Positions 8,711 through 17,154 of a stretch of 64,000 nucleotides of DNA are shown one piece after another. This DNA comes from JBBDRJ01 sp963766295. Its GTDB lineage: Bacteria > Actinomycetota > JAICYB01. Below the pieces are notes generated by a model. The model had not been told where the DNA came from. It made no database searches and was given only the letters and a program-made list of their open reading frames with translations. The translations under genes were made by a program, and so were the position numbers. Position 1 is the first letter of the stretch, and each line of letters opens with the position of its first letter. The stretch covers positions 682,001 through 746,000 of the forward strand of contig CAVXYW010000002.1 of assembly GCA_963766295.1 (NCBI GenBank), given 5' to 3'.

Positions 8711-9882
8711 CCAGATCCGTCACCATCCTTGGTTCGACCGGGTCGATCGGTACACAGGCCCTCGATGTGATCGAGAACGCGCCGGGGGAGTTCACCGTTC
8801 ATGCGCTGGCCGCCAATTCCGACATAGACAAGCTCTTCGAGCAGATCCAGCTTTTCCATCCGCGGAGGGTTGGCTTGGTGGACGCTCGCGCAGCGCTTGC
8901 GCTGCGCGAGCGGCTACAAGGAAACGAAGCCGGTATCGAGGTCCTCGACGGCGAGGACGGCTTGATCGAGCTTGCACGCGATCAAGCTGCCGACGTCGTC
9001 CTCAACGCCGTTGTCGGAGCCGCGGGACTCCAAGCAACGCTCGCATCTCTGGACGCCGGGATCCTGGTAGCGCTGGCCAACAAGGAGTCGTGCGTCGCCG
9101 GCGGACCTCTAGTAGCGGCGAGGATGGCCGGCGGCGGAAAGCTGGTGCCGGTCGATTCCGAGCACGCATCGACCCAGATGTGTTTGGCCGGAGAGGAGGC
9201 CGAAGGCGTTTCGAAGCTGATCCTCACGGCATCGGGAGGACCGTTCCGCGGCCGAGCTCGCGCGGATCTGGAGAAGGTCAAAGTCAGCGACGCGCTGAAA
9301 CACCCGACCTGGAACATGGGCGCGAAGATCACCATCGATTCGGCGACTCTCATGAACAAGGGGCTCGAAGTCCTCGAGGCCCACGTCCTGTTCGGCATCG
9401 CATTCGACGACATAGACGTCGTTTGTCACCCGCAATCGGTTATCCACTGCTTGCTCGGCTTCAAGGACGGATCGTGGAAGGCGGCGCTCGGACCGCCGGA
9501 CATGCGCGTGCCGATCGCCTACGCGCTTGGTTACCCGGCCAGGACTGACTGGGGGGCCGAGCCCGTGGATTGGGCGCATATGCAGTCGCTCGAGTTCGAG
9601 GTCATCGACCGCGAAACGTTTAGTTGCTTGGATCACGCATACGAAGCCGGTCGAGTAGCGGGAACCGCACCGGCGGTGCTCAATGCCGCAAACGAGGTTG
9701 CGGTTACGGCGTTCCTCGAAGGCGAGCTCCCGTTTCTCGGGATCGGCGATCTTGTCGAGCGGATCCTGGGAGCCGGCGCGGGCGCAGATATCGGTTACGG
9801 ACGCACCGACATCGAGCTCGGCGACGTCGTTGCCGCGGACACTTGGGCGCGAGATCAGGCCCGGAAGGCACTAAGCGTCTAA
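8698..9882 (+). CDS. dxr: 1-deoxy-D-xylulose 5-phosphate reductoisomerase
   Basis: Second enzyme of the MEP isoprenoid pathway: converts DXP to 2-C-methyl-D-erythritol 4-phosphate with NADPH. The 394-residue protein has the Rossmann motif GSTGSIGTQALDV (residues 11-23), the metal and substrate motif VDSEHAST and the catalytic-loop block TWNMGAKITIDSATLMNKG. It sits between cdsA and rseP, with ispG, another MEP gene, shortly downstream, which is the usual actinobacterial cluster. Confidence 0.96.
   Translation: MGAIARSVTILGSTGSIGTQALDVIENAPGEFTVHALAANSDIDKLFEQIQLFHPRRVGLVDARAALALRERLQGNEAGIEVLDGEDGLIELARDQAADVVLNAVVGAAGLQATLASLDAGILVALANKESCVAGGPLVAARMAGGGKLVPVDSEHASTQMCLAGEEAEGVSKLILTASGGPFRGRARADLEKVKVSDALKHPTWNMGAKITIDSATLMNKGLEVLEAHVLFGIAFDDIDVVCHPQSVIHCLLGFKDGSWKAALGPPDMRVPIAYALGYPARTDWGAEPVDWAHMQSLEFEVIDRETFSCLDHAYEAGRVAGTAPAVLNAANEVAVTAFLEGELPFLGIGDLVERILGAGAGADIGYGRTDIELGDVVAADTWARDQARKALSV
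8884..8911. repeat. Perfect 13-bp inverted repeat inside dxr
   Basis: GCTCGCGCAGCGC (8884-8896) is followed by TT and then by its exact reverse complement (8899-8911). It encodes ARAALALRER of Dxr, so Ala/Arg/Leu codon choice may explain it, but the stem would be very stable in the mRNA. Confidence 0.85.
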
Positions 9883-9910
9883 CCCTCGTTAGGCGCAAAG
9901 ATGCGCTACG

Positions 9911-11131
9911 TTGGCCGCAATCGTGGCCACCTTTCTAGGCATCGTCGCCTTCATCCTTCTCCTCTTCTTCCTGATCACGTTCCACGAGTTCGGGCACTAC
10001 ATCACGGCCCGCTGGGCTGGGATCAAGGTCTCGAAGTTCTTCTTGGGTTTCGGACCGACGCTGTGGTCGTTCCGGCGCGGACGCGAAGAGAAGATCCCGA
10101 ATCCGGACGACCCGATGGGCGGCTACATCGTCCGTCCCGAAACCGAGTACGGCATCAAACCGATCCTGGTCGGCGGGTTCGTGAAGGTCGTCGGTATGTC
10201 GCCGGCCGAAGAGGTTCCGGCCGAGGACGAACCGAGGTCGTTCGACGCGGCGCCGACGTGGAAGCGAGCCATCGTCCTGGGAGCCGGCTCCGTAACGCAC
10301 TTCATCACGGCCTTCATCGTCCTGTTTCTGGTCTTCGGGGTTATCGGAACGCCGGATGAAGGCCGCCCAACTCAGATCGTCGGAGATATCGCGGACGAGG
10401 TCGAAGGAAAGCGCGCTCCCGCCGCTGTTGCGGGTCTGCGCGAGGGCGACCGGATCATCGAGATAGACAATCGGCGCGTCGACGATTGGGTCGACGTTCG
10501 AGACGGGATCCGATCGAATCCTGGCGAGACCGTCGATCTGCTCGTGCAACGCGGGAACGACCGGCTGGACATAGAGATCGAGCCTTTGGCTGTAGAGGAC
10601 GGCGGCGAAGAGGTCGGTGTGATCGGCGTGCTTCCCCAACCGGAGTTCCCGGGCCGCGTGCATCGCGACGGTCCCATCACCTCCGTGAACAAATCCGCGA
10701 CGTTGATCAAGCAGCTGCTCGTCGGCGGAAGCACGGAGGACGGATCGCGCGTCGACGGCTTCTTCCAGGCTTTGCCGCGCGCGTTCTCACCGAGGAATTT
10801 AGGGTTCACCGGAGACGGACCGACCAACGAGCGGCCGATATCGGTGATCGGAGCCGGACGCGTTGCCGTCGACTTCGCGGCGGAGGGTCAGATAGTTGCG
10901 TTCCTCGTTCTGTTCGCACAGCTCAACATCTTCGTCGCCGTGTTCAACATGCTTCCGCTGCCACCGCTCGATGGAGGGCACCTGCTCCTCCTCGGTATCG
11001 GGAAGCTTCGTGGCCGTCCGATCGACCCGAAGACGGTTCTGCCGGTGATGGCCGTCGTCTTCAGTCTGCTCGTCGTCCTCGGCCTCCTTCTCGCCTACTA
11101 CGACATCTTTTCGCCCGTTCAGGTCCCGTAA
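9911..11131 (+). CDS. rseP: RseP/RIP-family site-2 membrane metalloprotease
   Basis: Intramembrane zinc protease of the S2P family that cleaves transmembrane anti-sigma factors or signal peptides. The 406-residue protein begins with a hydrophobic helix carrying the zinc motif HEFGH (residues 25-29). It contains a PDZ domain near residues 140-225 (GLREGDRIIEIDNRRV) and, in a late helix, the third zinc-ligand motif NMLPLPPLDGGH. TTG 9911 is the only start that includes the first helix. An Asp/Glu/Pro-rich insertion separates the first helix from the PDZ domain. The gene lies between dxr and ispG, its usual place. Confidence 0.94.
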   Translation: MAAIVATFLGIVAFILLLFFLITFHEFGHYITARWAGIKVSKFFLGFGPTLWSFRRGREEKIPNPDDPMGGYIVRPETEYGIKPILVGGFVKVVGMSPAEEVPAEDEPRSFDAAPTWKRAIVLGAGSVTHFITAFIVLFLVFGVIGTPDEGRPTQIVGDIADEVEGKRAPAAVAGLREGDRIIEIDNRRVDDWVDVRDGIRSNPGETVDLLVQRGNDRLDIEIEPLAVEDGGEEVGVIGVLPQPEFPGRVHRDGPITSVNKSATLIKQLLVGGSTEDGSRVDGFFQALPRAFSPRNLGFTGDGPTNERPISVIGAGRVAVDFAAEGQIVAFLVLFAQLNIFVAVFNMLPLPPLDGGHLLLLGIGKLRGRPIDPKTVLPVMAVVFSLLVVLGLLLAYYDIFSPVQVP

Positions 11132-11172
11132 CGGCGCGTTCAGTCCGCGCGGATATCCTGGTCTTAGCCGCT

Positions 11173-12294
11173 ATGTCCCCGCCTGAACGAAGGCCCACTA
11201 AGAAGATCAAGGTCGGTGCGGTCGAGATCGGCGGCGACGCCCCCGTCTCGATCCAATCGATGACGACGACGCGTACGCACGATGCGCGTGCGACGGTCGA
11301 TCAGGCCTTGGCGTTGGCTACGGCCGGCGCCGACATCGTTCGCGTCACGGTCAACGACGACGATGCCGCTGACGGGCTCGCGCTGATCCTGTGGGTGCTT
11401 TCGTCCTCGGAGCGCGGTGTACCGATCATCGCCGACATCCACTTCCGTCCCGACCTTGCGTTGCGTGCGATCGAATACGGCGTCCAAGCCCTCCGGTTGA
11501 ACCCGGGCAACATCAAGGACGCGAAGAAGATCCGTGAGATCGCACGCGAGGCGAAAGATCGTGGCATCCCGATCCGTGTCGGTGCCAACGCCGGATCGCT
11601 GCATTCGCAGTTCATGACCAAGCACGGAGGACCCACACCGGAAGCGTTGGTCGAATCCGCGATGTGGGAAGTCGCACTGCTCGAGGAAGAAGGCTTCACC
11701 GACATCAAGATCTCCGTCAAACACAGCAATGCCTGGCAGATGATCGAGTCGTACCGACTGCTTTCGCGGACCACCGACTACCCGCTGCACCTCGGAGTCA
11801 CCGAAGCCGGCACCACCTTCACCGGCGGCATGAAGTCGGCCGTCGGTATCGGCACCTTGCTGGCCGAAGGGATCGGCGACACCATCCGCGTTTCGCTGGC
11901 CGCAGATCCGATCGAGGAAGTGAAGGCCGGCAAGGCGATCCTCCAAAGTCTCGGGCTCCGGCGCGAAGGTGCCGATGTCGTGGCGTGCCCCACATGCGGA
12001 CGCGTTGAGGGTGACGTGATCACGATGGCCAACCGTGTCGAGGAAGCACTGGCGCAGATGAAGACACCCATCCAGGTCGCCGTCATGGGGTGTCTCGTTA
12101 ACGGCCCCGGCGAAGCACGCGAAGCCGACGTCGGCATCGCGTTGACCAAGCACGGCGGCACACTCTTCCGGAAGGGCCAGCGCATACGCGAGGTGACCGC
12201 CGATGAGATGGTCGAGGCACTCCTGGACGAAGCAAACAGGATCGCGGAGGGCGTCGAAGAAGAACGGAAACGTCTGCCTGTGGTGCCCGCTTAG
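11173..12294 (+). CDS. ispG: 4-hydroxy-3-methylbut-2-enyl diphosphate synthase
   Basis: [4Fe-4S] enzyme of the MEP pathway that converts MEcPP to HMBPP. The 373-residue protein carries the TIM-barrel start (GGDAPVSIQSMTTTRT, ADIHFRPDLAL, RLNPGNI) and the iron-sulfur cysteines in ACPTCGR and MGCLVNGPGEA near the C-terminus. The reading frame is open far upstream inside rseP, but ATG 11173 aligns with the family N-terminus and clears rseP. It follows rseP by 41 bp. Confidence 0.96.
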   Translation: MSPPERRPTKKIKVGAVEIGGDAPVSIQSMTTTRTHDARATVDQALALATAGADIVRVTVNDDDAADGLALILWVLSSSERGVPIIADIHFRPDLALRAIEYGVQALRLNPGNIKDAKKIREIAREAKDRGIPIRVGANAGSLHSQFMTKHGGPTPEALVESAMWEVALLEEEGFTDIKISVKHSNAWQMIESYRLLSRTTDYPLHLGVTEAGTTFTGGMKSAVGIGTLLAEGIGDTIRVSLAADPIEEVKAGKAILQSLGLRREGADVVACPTCGRVEGDVITMANRVEEALAQMKTPIQVAVMGCLVNGPGEAREADVGIALTKHGGTLFRKGQRIREVTADEMVEALLDEANRIAEGVEEERKRLPVVPA

Positions 12295-12310
12295 CCCGTA
12301 GAGTCATCCG

Positions 12311-14017
12311 ATGCGAGCGGGCCAGCTCTTCGGACAAACACTGCGCGAGGCTCCGGCCGACGCGGAGATCCCTTCTCACAAGCTGCTCGTGCGCGGCGCA
12401 TTCATCCGGCGCGTAACCGCCGGCGTGTACGCCTGGCTCCCACTCGGTTACCGCGTTCTGCGCAAGGTGTCGCAGATCGTGCGGGAGGAGATGGACGCAT
12501 CAGGCGCGATCGAGCTGCTAATGCCTTTGCTGCAGCCCGCGGAGCTGTGGCAGAAGACCGGACGATGGGAGGGCTACGGACCGGTCCTGTACCGGATAAA
12601 GGACCGTTCGGATCGCGACTTCTGCCTCGCGCCGACGCACGAAGAGATGATCACGTGGCTGGCGTCGACCGAGCTCCCTTCCTACAAAGACCTTCCGTCG
12701 ATCCCGTACCAGATCCAGTGGAAGTTCCGGGACGAGCCCCGCGCACGTGGCGGACTCTTGCGCGGCCGGGAGTTCTTGATGAAGGACGCCTACTCGTTCG
12801 ACGCCGACGAGAACGGTCTCGCTCGCAGCTACGAAACGATGCGCGATGCATACAAGCGCATCTACGAGCGTTGCGGCCTGGACGCACGGATGATCGAGGC
12901 CGAGGCGGGGATGATCGGCGGCGAGGGACGCAACCACGAATTCATCCAGCCGGCGCCCAGCGGCGAGGACAGCTTCGTTACGTGCAACAAATGCGATTAC
13001 GCCGCGAACACAGAAGCCGCCGAAGCGCGTCCGAGCGCGCCTTACGACTTCGGAGGGGCGCCGGACTCACCCGAGAAGGTTCACACCCCTGGAGCGACCA
13101 CGGTTCAAGACGTGTCCAAGATGCTTGGAGCCGAGCCGCGCCAACTTGCGAAGACTCTTCTGTTCAAAGTGCCCGGCCGGATCGTCGCTGCCGTGATCCC
13201 GGGAGACCGCGAGCTGAATGAGTACAAGCTCGCCCATGCGCTCGACGGTCTCGAGCCGGAGATGCTTACCAACGACGACTTCACACGCTTGGGCATATCT
13301 AAAGGTTTCTCGGGACCGATCGGATTAGAAGGCGTGACTCTGCTTGCCGATCCGATGCTCAAGGACGCGAATAACATCGTTACCGGTTCCAACGAGGCCG
13401 ACTATCACTTGACCGGAGTCGTCGCCTCGCGCGACATCAAGGCCGATCAATGGGTCGACCTCGTCGTCGCGCAGCCGGGCGATCTGTGTCCGAGGTGTGA
13501 CGGAACCTTAGAGATCGCACGTGGGATCGAAGTCGGACACATCTTCGAGCTTGGAACCAAATACACCAAGCCCATGGAGGCTTCTTACGCCGACGAGAAC
13601 GGTCAGCTTCGGGAGTATGTGATGGGTTGCTATGGCTTCGGCGTGTCCCGAGTAGTTGCTTCGATCGTAGAGATCAAGCACGACGAACGGGGGATCTTGT
13701 GGCCGAAGTCGGTCGCACCTTACGAGGTCTGCATCGTTCTGCTCAGTGGCGACGACGCGGCCGTCCAAAAGGGCGTCGAGCTCGAGCGTGGCCTCGAAGC
13801 TTCCGGCATCGGCTGCGTCCTCGACGACCGCTCGGGAGTCTCGGCCGGGGTGAAGTTCGGCGACGCCGATCTCGTCGGCTATCCGCTCCAGATCGTGCTC
13901 GGGAAGACCTTCGTTTCTTCGGGGAAGCTCGAAGCCAAGGTGCGCGCCAGCGGCGAGCGATCGGAGATCGATCCGAGCCTTGAAGCGATTACGGCTGCGC
14001 TGGCCGGCTGCCCCTAG
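12311..14017 (+). CDS. proS: Prolyl-tRNA synthetase, bacterial type
   Basis: Class II aminoacyl-tRNA synthetase that charges tRNA-Pro. The 568-residue protein matches the long bacterial form: motif 1 around GYRVLRKVSQIVREEM, motif 2 FRDEPRARGGLLRGREF, an editing insertion domain (about residues 230-385), motif 3 GCYGFGVSRVVAS and an anticodon-binding C-terminus. The start lies 16 bp after ispG, so it is likely the last gene of the operon. Its stop overlaps the convergent GNAT gene by 4 bp. Confidence 0.96.
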   Translation: MRAGQLFGQTLREAPADAEIPSHKLLVRGAFIRRVTAGVYAWLPLGYRVLRKVSQIVREEMDASGAIELLMPLLQPAELWQKTGRWEGYGPVLYRIKDRSDRDFCLAPTHEEMITWLASTELPSYKDLPSIPYQIQWKFRDEPRARGGLLRGREFLMKDAYSFDADENGLARSYETMRDAYKRIYERCGLDARMIEAEAGMIGGEGRNHEFIQPAPSGEDSFVTCNKCDYAANTEAAEARPSAPYDFGGAPDSPEKVHTPGATTVQDVSKMLGAEPRQLAKTLLFKVPGRIVAAVIPGDRELNEYKLAHALDGLEPEMLTNDDFTRLGISKGFSGPIGLEGVTLLADPMLKDANNIVTGSNEADYHLTGVVASRDIKADQWVDLVVAQPGDLCPRCDGTLEIARGIEVGHIFELGTKYTKPMEASYADENGQLREYVMGCYGFGVSRVVASIVEIKHDERGILWPKSVAPYEVCIVLLSGDDAAVQKGVELERGLEASGIGCVLDDRSGVSAGVKFGDADLVGYPLQIVLGKTFVSSGKLEAKVRASGERSEIDPSLEAITAALAGCP

Positions 14018-14619
14018 TCTTCTTCGGCGGGCGCCGGCCGCTTTTCGGTCAGCGCTTCGACCACTTGCGTGGCGATCTTGAAACCCAGCATCAGCGCGGG
14101 CTGATCGAGCGGTGCGGAAACGAGCACGACGCCGTCCTGAGCCGGCGTTATGTCAACGCCGCCTGTTCCGAGCAGCTCGATCATGCGAGTGTTCTCGGCC
14201 AGCACCTCGGCACTGAAGGCTTTCAGTCCGGCGCCGCGACCGACCTCACGCATGCGTTGGAGCATCGCCGTTCCCAAACCGACGTGCTGGTAGTCGTCGC
14301 GGATGACGATGGCGGCTTCGGCGGTACCGGGCGCGTTCACGTCGAAGCGTCCGACGCCGACGATCTCCTTGTCTTCTTCTCCGTCGACCTCGGCCACTAA
14401 CGCGAACCGCTTGTGGAAGTCCACGTCGGCCAGATACTCGGCTTCCGCTTGCGAAAGACGCGGTTTCGGACCGAAGAACCGGTAGTACTGAGATTCGAAG
14501 GAAAGATGGTTGTGCAGGTCGATCAGGCGCGACGCGTCCTTCCGATCGATCGGACGAAGGACGACAGTGCGCTCGTCACGAAGAGTCACCGTTTCCCTGA
14601 TGTAACGGCTGGGTCGCAT
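14014..14619 (-). CDS. GNAT-family N-acetyltransferase
   Basis: A 201-residue GCN5-related acetyltransferase. The acetyl-CoA-binding motif A is visible as VIRDDYQHVGLGTAMLQRM, preceded by the substrate-side start LRPIDRKDASRLIDLHNHLS. The acceptor cannot be told from sequence; the N-terminal region resembles acetyltransferase domains found in protein-lysine acetyltransferases of the Pat type, but no cyclic-nucleotide or CoA-ligase domain is attached. It is convergent with proS, and its start faces the tRNA-Thr gene. Confidence 0.8.
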   Translation of the reverse strand: MRPSRYIRETVTLRDERTVVLRPIDRKDASRLIDLHNHLSFESQYYRFFGPKPRLSQAEAEYLADVDFHKRFALVAEVDGEEDKEIVGVGRFDVNAPGTAEAAIVIRDDYQHVGLGTAMLQRMREVGRGAGLKAFSAEVLAENTRMIELLGTGGVDITPAQDGVVLVSAPLDQPALMLGFKIATQVVEALTEKRPAPAEED

Positions 14620-14668
14620 GAGGCGGACATCCTAGTCCCGGTAAACGGGAGTTCTCGGAGGCTTCCGA

Positions 14669-14743
14669 TGGAGCTGGCGCGGGGACTTGAACCCCGGACC
14701 CCCTCCTTACCATGGAGGTGCTCTACCACTGAGCTACGCCAGC
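14669..14743 (-). tRNA. tRNA-Thr (anticodon GGT)
   Basis: The reverse strand folds as a complete cloverleaf. The acceptor stem is GCTGGCG paired with CGCCAGC, and the D arm is GCTCAGTGGTAGAGC. The anticodon stem CCTCC/GGAGG has loop ATGGTAA and therefore anticodon GGT, reading ACC. The T arm is CGGGG-TTCAAGT-CCCCG and the discriminator base is T. A CCA end is encoded at 14669-14671. Confidence 0.96.
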
Positions 14744-14815
14744 AAGACCCGAAAAGGATACAGGCGTATCGCAGGACTCCCGTCTTGGGTCCCGAGACGT
14801 CACACTGTCGTCTTG

Positions 14816-15469
14816 ATGCTTCGCCCGATCGGATTGATCGTCCTTGCCTGCTTGGCGTTCTCTGCCTGCTCCGGCGACGCGGACGACGGTGCCACATCGT
14901 CTCCCTCCGCCCGTCCTTTAACCGAGGACGGGCGGGCGCTGACGTCGCTCGTTGAAGAAGCACAAGTCCTGACGTATCACGCGACCTATCGAGTCGTCGG
15001 GGAGCAGCCACAAGAGGGCTCGGTCTCCATCGAGGTGTGGCGAAAAGGGGACAAGGTGCGCCTCGACCAAGAGCTTCGTAGCGAGGAACGTTCTGTTCGC
15101 ACGTCGGGATTCCGGCGCGAGGGCCAGACGATCGGCTGCACGCGCGAAGGAGAAGATCCGTGGCGGTGCACGTCCGTTGATCAGCCGCGACCCAGTCCGG
15201 GTGACGCCAGTGCAGATCCGCTCATCGGCGGACTGGTCGGTGAATTGTCGACGACCGATCTGGCGGTCAGCACCGAAGAGATAGATGGACGGCAGGCTCG
15301 CTGTTACAAGGCAGCCGACGAGAGCAGGGAAGTATGCGTCACCACCGATGAGGGGATCGCGGTGCGCTTAGCAACGCCGCAGTCGCGTCTTGAGCTCACC
15401 GAGCTCGAGCGCGATGTGGACGACTCGATCTTCGAGCCGCCGGCCGAACCGACACAGACCGATCAGTAG
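14816..15469 (+). CDS. Predicted lipoprotein of unknown function
   Basis: A 217-residue protein with a short basic start, a hydrophobic stretch (LIVLACLAF) and the lipobox-like FSAC with Cys at about residue 17, so it is probably exported and lipid-anchored. A low-complexity Ser/Asp linker follows, then a beta-rich region with YHATYRVVG. The frame is open upstream through the tRNA gene, so ATG 14816 is the sensible start. The fold looks like the LolA/LppX-like class of lipoproteins that bind lipids, but this is only an impression. Its last codons overlap the end of the opposite-strand remnant. Confidence 0.75.
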   Translation: MLRPIGLIVLACLAFSACSGDADDGATSSPSARPLTEDGRALTSLVEEAQVLTYHATYRVVGEQPQEGSVSIEVWRKGDKVRLDQELRSEERSVRTSGFRREGQTIGCTREGEDPWRCTSVDQPRPSPGDASADPLIGGLVGELSTTDLAVSTEEIDGRQARCYKAADESREVCVTTDEGIAVRLATPQSRLELTELERDVDDSIFEPPAEPTQTDQ

Positions 15470-15694
15470 ATCGAGCTTTTGACCGCGTCTACCAGCGTAA
15501 GCGTCCTCGGATCGCCGGAGACATTGGTCTGCATCTTGTTCATGACGTAGCCGAATCCGATCTCGGCTCCCGGGTCGGCCATCCCCAGCGATCTGCCGGC
15601 GCCGGCCCGAGTTCGGGTCGAGGAAAGCGAGGATCATCTTCCGCTGTTCCTCGGTGAGCGAATCGAGGAGGTCCTGCGGTACTTCGCCCGCCAT
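15463..15694 (-). pseudogene. Remnant of a beta-lactamase-family serine hydrolase
   Basis: The last roughly 50 codons on the minus strand read AGAGRSLGMADPGAEIGF, then GYVMNKMQTN and LVDAVKSSIY before TGA at 15463-15465. This matches the C-terminal end of EstB/beta-lactamase-fold esterases and resembles the end of the neighbouring intact hydrolase (LSFAYVMNKQ, LVDAVYRTLG). The rest of the enzyme is missing. Upstream, in another frame, comes an unrelated-looking segment with LTEEQRKMILAFLDP. This is the only content I see in the 380-bp gap 15470-15849, along with the SD of the next gene. Confidence 0.6.
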
Positions 15695-15849
15695 CGCCTC
15701 AGTTGTTCTCGAATGCGCCCCGTACCGCTTCGAATCCGGACGCGACGTCTCCATGTATCTCCGGCATTCGGCATGCCCCCCTTGAAATGCCTTGGAACTG
15801 CTGGTCGTTCATATTGGGTCTCTTGCTGCTCCCGGCGCGAGGAGGATCG

Positions 15850-17076
15850 TTGGCCATCGAGGGTCACTGCGAGGAGCGCTTCTCGGAAGTAAAGGACGAA
15901 TTCGAGCGCAACTATGCCGAGCGCGGCGAGGTCGGCGCCGCGGTCTGCGTCACGGTCGACGGCGAAACCGTCGTCGACCTTTGGGGAGGAACGGCGGATC
16001 CTGATTCGGGACGGCCCTGGAGCGAAGACACCATCGCCGTTGTCTGGTCCAGCACGAAAGGTGCGACAGCTTTGTGCGCGCACATGCTCGCGTCTCGCGG
16101 CCAGCTGAATCTCGACGCACCAGTGGCTCAGTACTGGCCGGAATTCGCCAAAGGCGGAAAGCAGGAAGCAACGGTGCGCATGGTTCTTAACCATCAGGCC
16201 GGCGTTGCGGCGCTCCGGGAGCCGATACCCGAGAACGGACTGTGTGATTTCGATGCCGTCATCGAGGCGCTCGCGGATATGGAGCCCCTATGGGAGCCGG
16301 GCACGCGCCACGGTTACACCGCTCTTGTGTTCGGTCACCTCGTCGGCGAGATCGTGCGACGCGCAACGGGGAAGACACTCGGGACGTTCTTCCGCGAAGA
16401 GGTGGCCGAGCCTCTAGGTCTCGAGTTCTGGATCGGTCTTCCGGAATCCCACGAGTCGCGAGTCGCGACGAACATCACGGCGGACATGCCTCAGCCCGGT
16501 GATCCGATCCCGGAGTTCTACTCTGCAGCGATGACGGATCCGACATCGATCGCGTACATGGTGCTGATGCACTCGGGAGGAATCCTCTTCCCCGGCGCGA
16601 TCAACTCTCGCGAAAACCACGCGGCCGAGATGGCGGCCTTCAACGGCATCGGCAATGCCCGGTCACTTGCCGGTATGTACCGTCCTTTGGCTCTGGGTGG
16701 GGAATTCGGCGGCGTGAGATTGGTCCCCGAGGATTCGATCTCTCAGATGAGCGCGGTGGCGTCGGCGATCGCGAAGGACGCAACGATGCTCGTCCCAACG
16801 CGTTGGGCGAACGGTTTCATGAAGGGCATCAACAACGGCCATCTGCCGGCGGGTTCCAACGACAGCGTGATCATGTCTGAAGAAGCGTTCGGGCACCTCG
16901 GCTCCGGCGGATCCCTCGGCTTCGCCGACACGAAGGCGCGGCTTTCCTTCGCTTACGTGATGAACAAGCAGGGCGGGGGAACGGGCCTCGAGGATCGCGG
17001 ACAGGCACTTGTCGATGCGGTCTACCGGACACTCGGCTACCGTCGGACTTCGGCCGGCGGCATGTGGTTCAACTAG
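15850..17076 (+). CDS. Serine hydrolase of the beta-lactamase (class C / EstB) family
   Basis: An esterase or peptidase of the penicillin-binding-protein fold, 408 residues. The nucleophile motif SxxK is seen in VVWSSTKGA, the tyrosine motif region is HGYTALVFG, and the third motif region lies in HLGSGGSLGFAD. I chose TTG 15850 because AGGAGG lies just upstream (15840-15845) and homologous proteins begin close to this point. The longer frame from 15703 would add an unconvincing leader. No signal peptide is seen from TTG, so the enzyme is probably cytoplasmic. The opposite-strand remnant nearby suggests an ancestral duplication. Confidence 0.85.
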   Translation: MAIEGHCEERFSEVKDEFERNYAERGEVGAAVCVTVDGETVVDLWGGTADPDSGRPWSEDTIAVVWSSTKGATALCAHMLASRGQLNLDAPVAQYWPEFAKGGKQEATVRMVLNHQAGVAALREPIPENGLCDFDAVIEALADMEPLWEPGTRHGYTALVFGHLVGEIVRRATGKTLGTFFREEVAEPLGLEFWIGLPESHESRVATNITADMPQPGDPIPEFYSAAMTDPTSIAYMVLMHSGGILFPGAINSRENHAAEMAAFNGIGNARSLAGMYRPLALGGEFGGVRLVPEDSISQMSAVASAIAKDATMLVPTRWANGFMKGINNGHLPAGSNDSVIMSEEAFGHLGSGGSLGFADTKARLSFAYVMNKQGGGTGLEDRGQALVDAVYRTLGYRRTSAGGMWFN

Positions 17077-17079
17077 GAC

Positions 17080-17105
17080 TTACATTCAGGCTGGACTGTA
17101 TGTTA
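17080..17105. promoter_or_regulatory. Inverted repeat upstream of the P450 operon, candidate TetR operator
   Basis: TTACATTCAG (17080-17089) and CTGTATGTTA (17096-17105) are inverted copies matching at 8 of 10 positions with a 6-bp spacer. They lie about 50 bp before the P450 start. The repeat overlaps a possible promoter (TTACAT at 17080 and TAGGGT at 17104-17109). The operon encodes its own TetR-type repressor, so autoregulation here is plausible. Confidence 0.45.
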
Positions 17106-17154
17106 GGGTCCTCCGGCGTGGCAGTAGCCGTCGAGGGTTAGGCCCGGCGAGCAG

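Noticed and set aside
10486..11172. N-terminal extension of ispG inside rseP
   Set aside because: It is the out-of-frame shadow of rseP; IspG proteins begin near ATG 11173.
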